The position numbers and the translations under genes were made by a program. 64,000 nt of DNA, taken from a bacterium (GTDB lineage Bacteria > CAIWAD01). The notes beneath the pieces were generated by a model that was not told the origin of the DNA, did no database searches, and worked only from the letters and a program-made list of their open reading frames with translations. Where the stretch lies: contig JAUIFJ010000001.1 in assembly GCA_030429345.1 (NCBI GenBank), forward strand, positions 282,457 through 346,456. The letters are read 5' to 3'. Positions 58,384 to 64,000 of this stretch are shown piece by piece; position 1 is the stretch's first letter; each line of letters opens with the position of its first letter.

Positions 58384-58449
58384 TTGACAGATGGACGGAG
58401 TCATATTGACAATTGGACGGCCATAATTCAGCAATCGGACGATTTAAAT
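58384..58449. repeat. tandem 22-bp repeats with GGACG cores
   Basis: Three units start at 58384, 58406 and 58428. The first two begin TTGACA..TTGGACGG-type sequence, and GGAC occurs at 58393, 58415 and 58437, exactly 22 bases apart. A GTCCG follows in inverse orientation. They lie between two convergent genes (hipA and the ATPase), so they are not an ordinary promoter. They resemble the multiple terminal repeats of IS21/Tn7-type elements. Nothing else is seen in 58296-58531. Confidence 0.55.
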
Positions 58450-58531
58450 GTCCGAAGTAATTCATTGATTAACAGTCTGATATGTAGAAGTGGCTTGTCT
58501 GAAAGAGTCTTGGGAGCTCTTTCGGATTCAC

Positions 58532-59959
58532 CTATGGCCTGTCGTTCAGAATGTTATAGCCGACGATATAGGCATATTGCGCGGCAGGTATACACTCAAT
58601 CGTGATTCCTTGTTGTTCCAATTTGCAAGAGACTCTCCGTGTCGTCAACAGACCCCAATCAAGGCCGGTCTTCGTTGCGAACTGAACCAATGGCCTTAAC
58701 AGTTCCTGCTTCTCGATCGGCCTGTCGCTCCATTTCACTTCGACAGCCCACTCCGGATGTTGCAGGACATCATCCAACGCCACCAGATCCACTTCGCCAT
58801 GATTCCATCTGGCGTAGTGGATCTCACGGTCCGTATGAAACCACTGAGAGAAAATGCCTGTTTCAACCAGAGCGCCGATTTGCTCATCCTCTGACGACAA
58901 AGGAGAGAAAAGAGCGCTGCGAATGGAAGGATTGCTCAGGTATACCTTGAAGAAGTTGGCACGGCGGAACCTCTTACCGCTCTGGTCTACACGGTAGATC
59001 CGCCGGATGAGGAAAGCGGCTTCCAGATAGTCCAGATACTTGCGAATCGTTGGCTTGGCAACGCCCGATCCTTGAGAGAGCTTCTCAAGTGAGACTTCCT
59101 GAGCCGTGTTATACGCCAGGGTCGTGAAAAGGGAGTTCAGTTCCTGGATGTCCTGGATGCCATAGAGGCTGGGCAGATCCCGCAGCAGTACCTTGTCGAT
59201 GATATCGCTCTTGATGTAGCGGTTCGGATCCGCCTGGATCGTTTCGGAGAACAGGACTTCCGGATAGCCGCCCATGTTCAGGTAGTGGATAAAGGACTGG
59301 TTCAATGCGTCCAGCTGTAGTACGCGACCAGCAGGATCTGTATCACTGGGTTCTTCAATCAGGGAATCCAGCCGGCGAAGGACCAGGTACTCGTAGAAGG
59401 TCAAAGGCGGCAGCAGAAAGTCCGTGAGACGCCCTGCGCCCGATTCCCGGCTCTTGAGCTTCAGTGCCGCCGCTGCGGAGCCGGAGACAATGAACTTGAC
59501 TTTCGGATACTGGTCCACCAGCAGTTTCAGGTGCCTCTCCCAATCGCGCAAGTACTGGATTTCGTCGAAGAAGACGAAACCAGCACTCTGCTTCAGGTCC
59601 ATCCCGGTTGCCCGCTGGTAGTGACCTAGTAATTCATCCAGCCCCAATCCGTTGTAAAGGGGATGATCCACCGTTATGAAGCAAATCCTCTTGGGGTCTT
59701 GCCCTTTGCGAAGCAGTTCCTGGATGCTGTGGTGAATTAGTACGGTTTTGCCGACTCGCCTGGGCCCCATCAACACGATGGCTCGCCGAACGGACAGATC
59801 TTCCACAAGGGGCTGAAAGCGCTTCAAATAGGGCCGGGGAAGCCAGCGTCGATAGATCTCCTGCAGCTGTCCTTGCCCTTGCCACCAGGGGTTGTCACTA
59901 GAGAGGCGAGCTAAGATTTGTTTTTCTGGTATGTTGCGCACGCTGAAGAGCCTAAGCAA
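58532..59959 (-). CDS. AAA ATPase with DUF4143 nuclease-like domain
   Basis: This 475-residue protein has an AAA_14 domain with Walker A GPRRVGKT (65-72) and Walker B FVFFDEIQYL (about 128-137), and the usual sensor SGSAAAALKL. A winged-helix-like region follows (VAKPTIRKYLDYLEAAFLIRRI). The C-terminal DUF4143 domain has a restriction-nuclease-like pattern (GEVDLVAL...AVEVKWSD). The protein is well conserved as a family but of unknown function; it is common in genomes with variable islands. The start is TTG 59959 within a perfect inverted repeat; GTG 59941 is possible. Convergent with hipA. Confidence 0.85.
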   Translation of the reverse strand: MLRLFSVRNIPEKQILARLSSDNPWWQGQGQLQEIYRRWLPRPYLKRFQPLVEDLSVRRAIVLMGPRRVGKTVLIHHSIQELLRKGQDPKRICFITVDHPLYNGLGLDELLGHYQRATGMDLKQSAGFVFFDEIQYLRDWERHLKLLVDQYPKVKFIVSGSAAAALKLKSRESGAGRLTDFLLPPLTFYEYLVLRRLDSLIEEPSDTDPAGRVLQLDALNQSFIHYLNMGGYPEVLFSETIQADPNRYIKSDIIDKVLLRDLPSLYGIQDIQELNSLFTTLAYNTAQEVSLEKLSQGSGVAKPTIRKYLDYLEAAFLIRRIYRVDQSGKRFRRANFFKVYLSNPSIRSALFSPLSSEDEQIGALVETGIFSQWFHTDREIHYARWNHGEVDLVALDDVLQHPEWAVEVKWSDRPIEKQELLRPLVQFATKTGLDWGLLTTRRVSCKLEQQGITIECIPAAQYAYIVGYNILNDRP

Positions 59960-59974
59960 ACAAAAGTTTGCTTA
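59953..59974 (-). promoter_or_regulatory. perfect inverted repeat at the start codon of the AAA ATPase gene
   Basis: TAAGCAAAC (59953-59961) and GTTTGCTTA (59966-59974) pair with a 4-base AAAA centre. The TTG start lies inside the left arm. An operator for auto-repression, or an RNA hairpin hiding the start, are both possible. Confidence 0.5.
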
Positions 59975-60316
59975 TTGTAGCTGCTGCAACTAAGTAAAGC
60001 AAGCTATTCCTAAGCGTGATTGAATCGTAAGTACAAATGGGCAATCCTGACCTCGGAGCAGAATTAGAGTGCTGTTGTATATTTAATAATTATAAGATGA
60101 TACGAGCATTTTCCCGCTTAAGAGAAGTTGGGTTTCTTTAGCGTGTAGGAACTTCGAAATGCATCAGAATCCCATTTGTACTCCCCCCTTATCCACCCCC
60201 CATCCACGACAATCTCCCTCGCCCCCCTACCCAGAGTCCTTCCCCAAACCTACCTTCCCAGCATACCGCGATTGCCCGCAGCGAGCAGTTCCTCACATTG
60301 AAAAACAAAGACTTCC
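59975..60316. other. intergenic region upstream of dnaE
   Basis: These 342 bases contain an AT-rich stretch (TTGTATATTTAATAATTATAAGAT at about 60,073-60,097, quoted in part) that is a possible promoter. A C-rich, pyrimidine-biased segment before dnaE follows. No gene, terminator or repeat could be recognised. Confidence 0.3.
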
Positions 60317-63778
<3,462 letters not shown>

Positions 63779-63796
63779 GGGCAGAGTCGCGCCCCG

Positions 63797-63895
63797 TAGC
63801 CGCGGGCAACCAACCGCGGCTATTCGCTTGATACAGAAGCGAGAGGCACAGTTGAAAAGTGCCGCGCCCCACCATTCAGTCGCCCCCGCGCAGGC
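63797..63895. repeat. delta and gamma dispersed hairpin repeats downstream of dnaE
   Basis: The delta unit (63797-63834) is the same 38-base pattern as at 20076-20113: TAGCCGCGG/CCGCGGCTA stem, then TTCGCTTGATAC. A gamma copy begins with CCATTCAGTCGCCCCCGCG at 63872. It is cut short after 63895, where the sequence departs from the full copies at 9774 and 20152. Confidence 0.7.
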
Positions 63896-63921
63896 GCTGA
63901 TGCATCCCCACAAATAGCGTG

Positions 63922-63999
63922 TCATTGTAGCGCCTCGATCCGACAGTGCATGGCCCTAACTGCGGCTTTGATCTCGGACCAGCTCGGATCGAGCCAGCT
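63922..63999 (-). CDS. possible C-terminal end of a minus-strand gene (truncated by window)
   Basis: On the minus strand the frame reads SWLDPSWSEIKAAVRAMHCR, then IEALQ, and a TGA at 63922-63924. The composition and the helix-like spacing (EIKAAVRAMHCRIEAL) suit a real protein end. Only 25 residues are visible, and the start is outside the window, so this is tentative. Confidence 0.25.
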   Translation of the reverse strand, partial: SWLDPSWSEIKAAVRAMHCRIEALQ

Positions 64000-64000
64000 T

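Overview
The window looks like chromosomal DNA of a GC-rich, Gram-negative bacterium, most likely of the Fibrobacteres-Chlorobi-Bacteroidetes (FCB) group or a related candidate phylum. Two secreted proteins (8030-9616 and 17357-19747) end in the FlgD-like, type IX-secretion-like tail (NPFNPTT... or NPFRPET... followed by G(V)Y and a final strand) that is common in those lineages. Other exported proteins carry FN3, beta-helix and propeller repeats. This placement is inference: no rRNA, tRNA or other phylogenetic marker lies in the window except dnaE.

Layout. (1) 1-7412: the tail of an FN3 protein and a terminator, then a tight five-gene operon: sigma-70-like factor, membrane anti-sigma-like protein, two paralogous beta-helix exported proteins, and an exported TPR-CHAT caspase-like protease. 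This is the best candidate for an undescribed system. (2) 7436-13380: a small secreted protein, a calcium-loop-repeat protein, a repeat-rich spacer, and a minus-strand operon DUF2797 - patatin - SlyX - RecQ in which every junction overlaps. (3) 13548-17322: an FMN riboswitch and a complete riboflavin operon ribD-ribE-ribBA-ribH. (4) 17357-22187: a propeller protein, an 800-bp intergenic repeat field, and recN.

(5) 22335-36679: an accessory block punctuated by five copies or remnants of one small YciI-like gene. Between them sit, in order, a Fic protein, a SNF2 helicase plus SWIM protein, a giant exonuclease-RecQ-UvrD protein split by a frameshift, and a GH18 glycosidase. (6) 36861-54284: a defence island with a complete type I Zorya system (zorABCD, AT-richer than its surroundings), a type I restriction-modification operon with two different HsdM subunits, and a possible ribbon-helix-helix protein plus an AlbA/Schlafen-type ATPase. 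(7) 54618-59959: a TPR protein, a propeller-like protein, a HipBA pair, a 22-bp tandem repeat and an AAA/DUF4143 ATPase. (8) 60317-63778: dnaE, followed by more of the dispersed hairpin repeats and possibly the end of another minus-strand gene.

How the genes work together. The housekeeping parts (riboflavin, recN, dnaE, the recQ operon) are GC-rich and orderly. The accessory parts are modular, with paralogue fragments at module borders, composition breaks inside hsdM2/hsdS, and inverted-repeat operators in front of several modules. Many other long open frames are antisense or shifted shadows of the genes listed and were left out.
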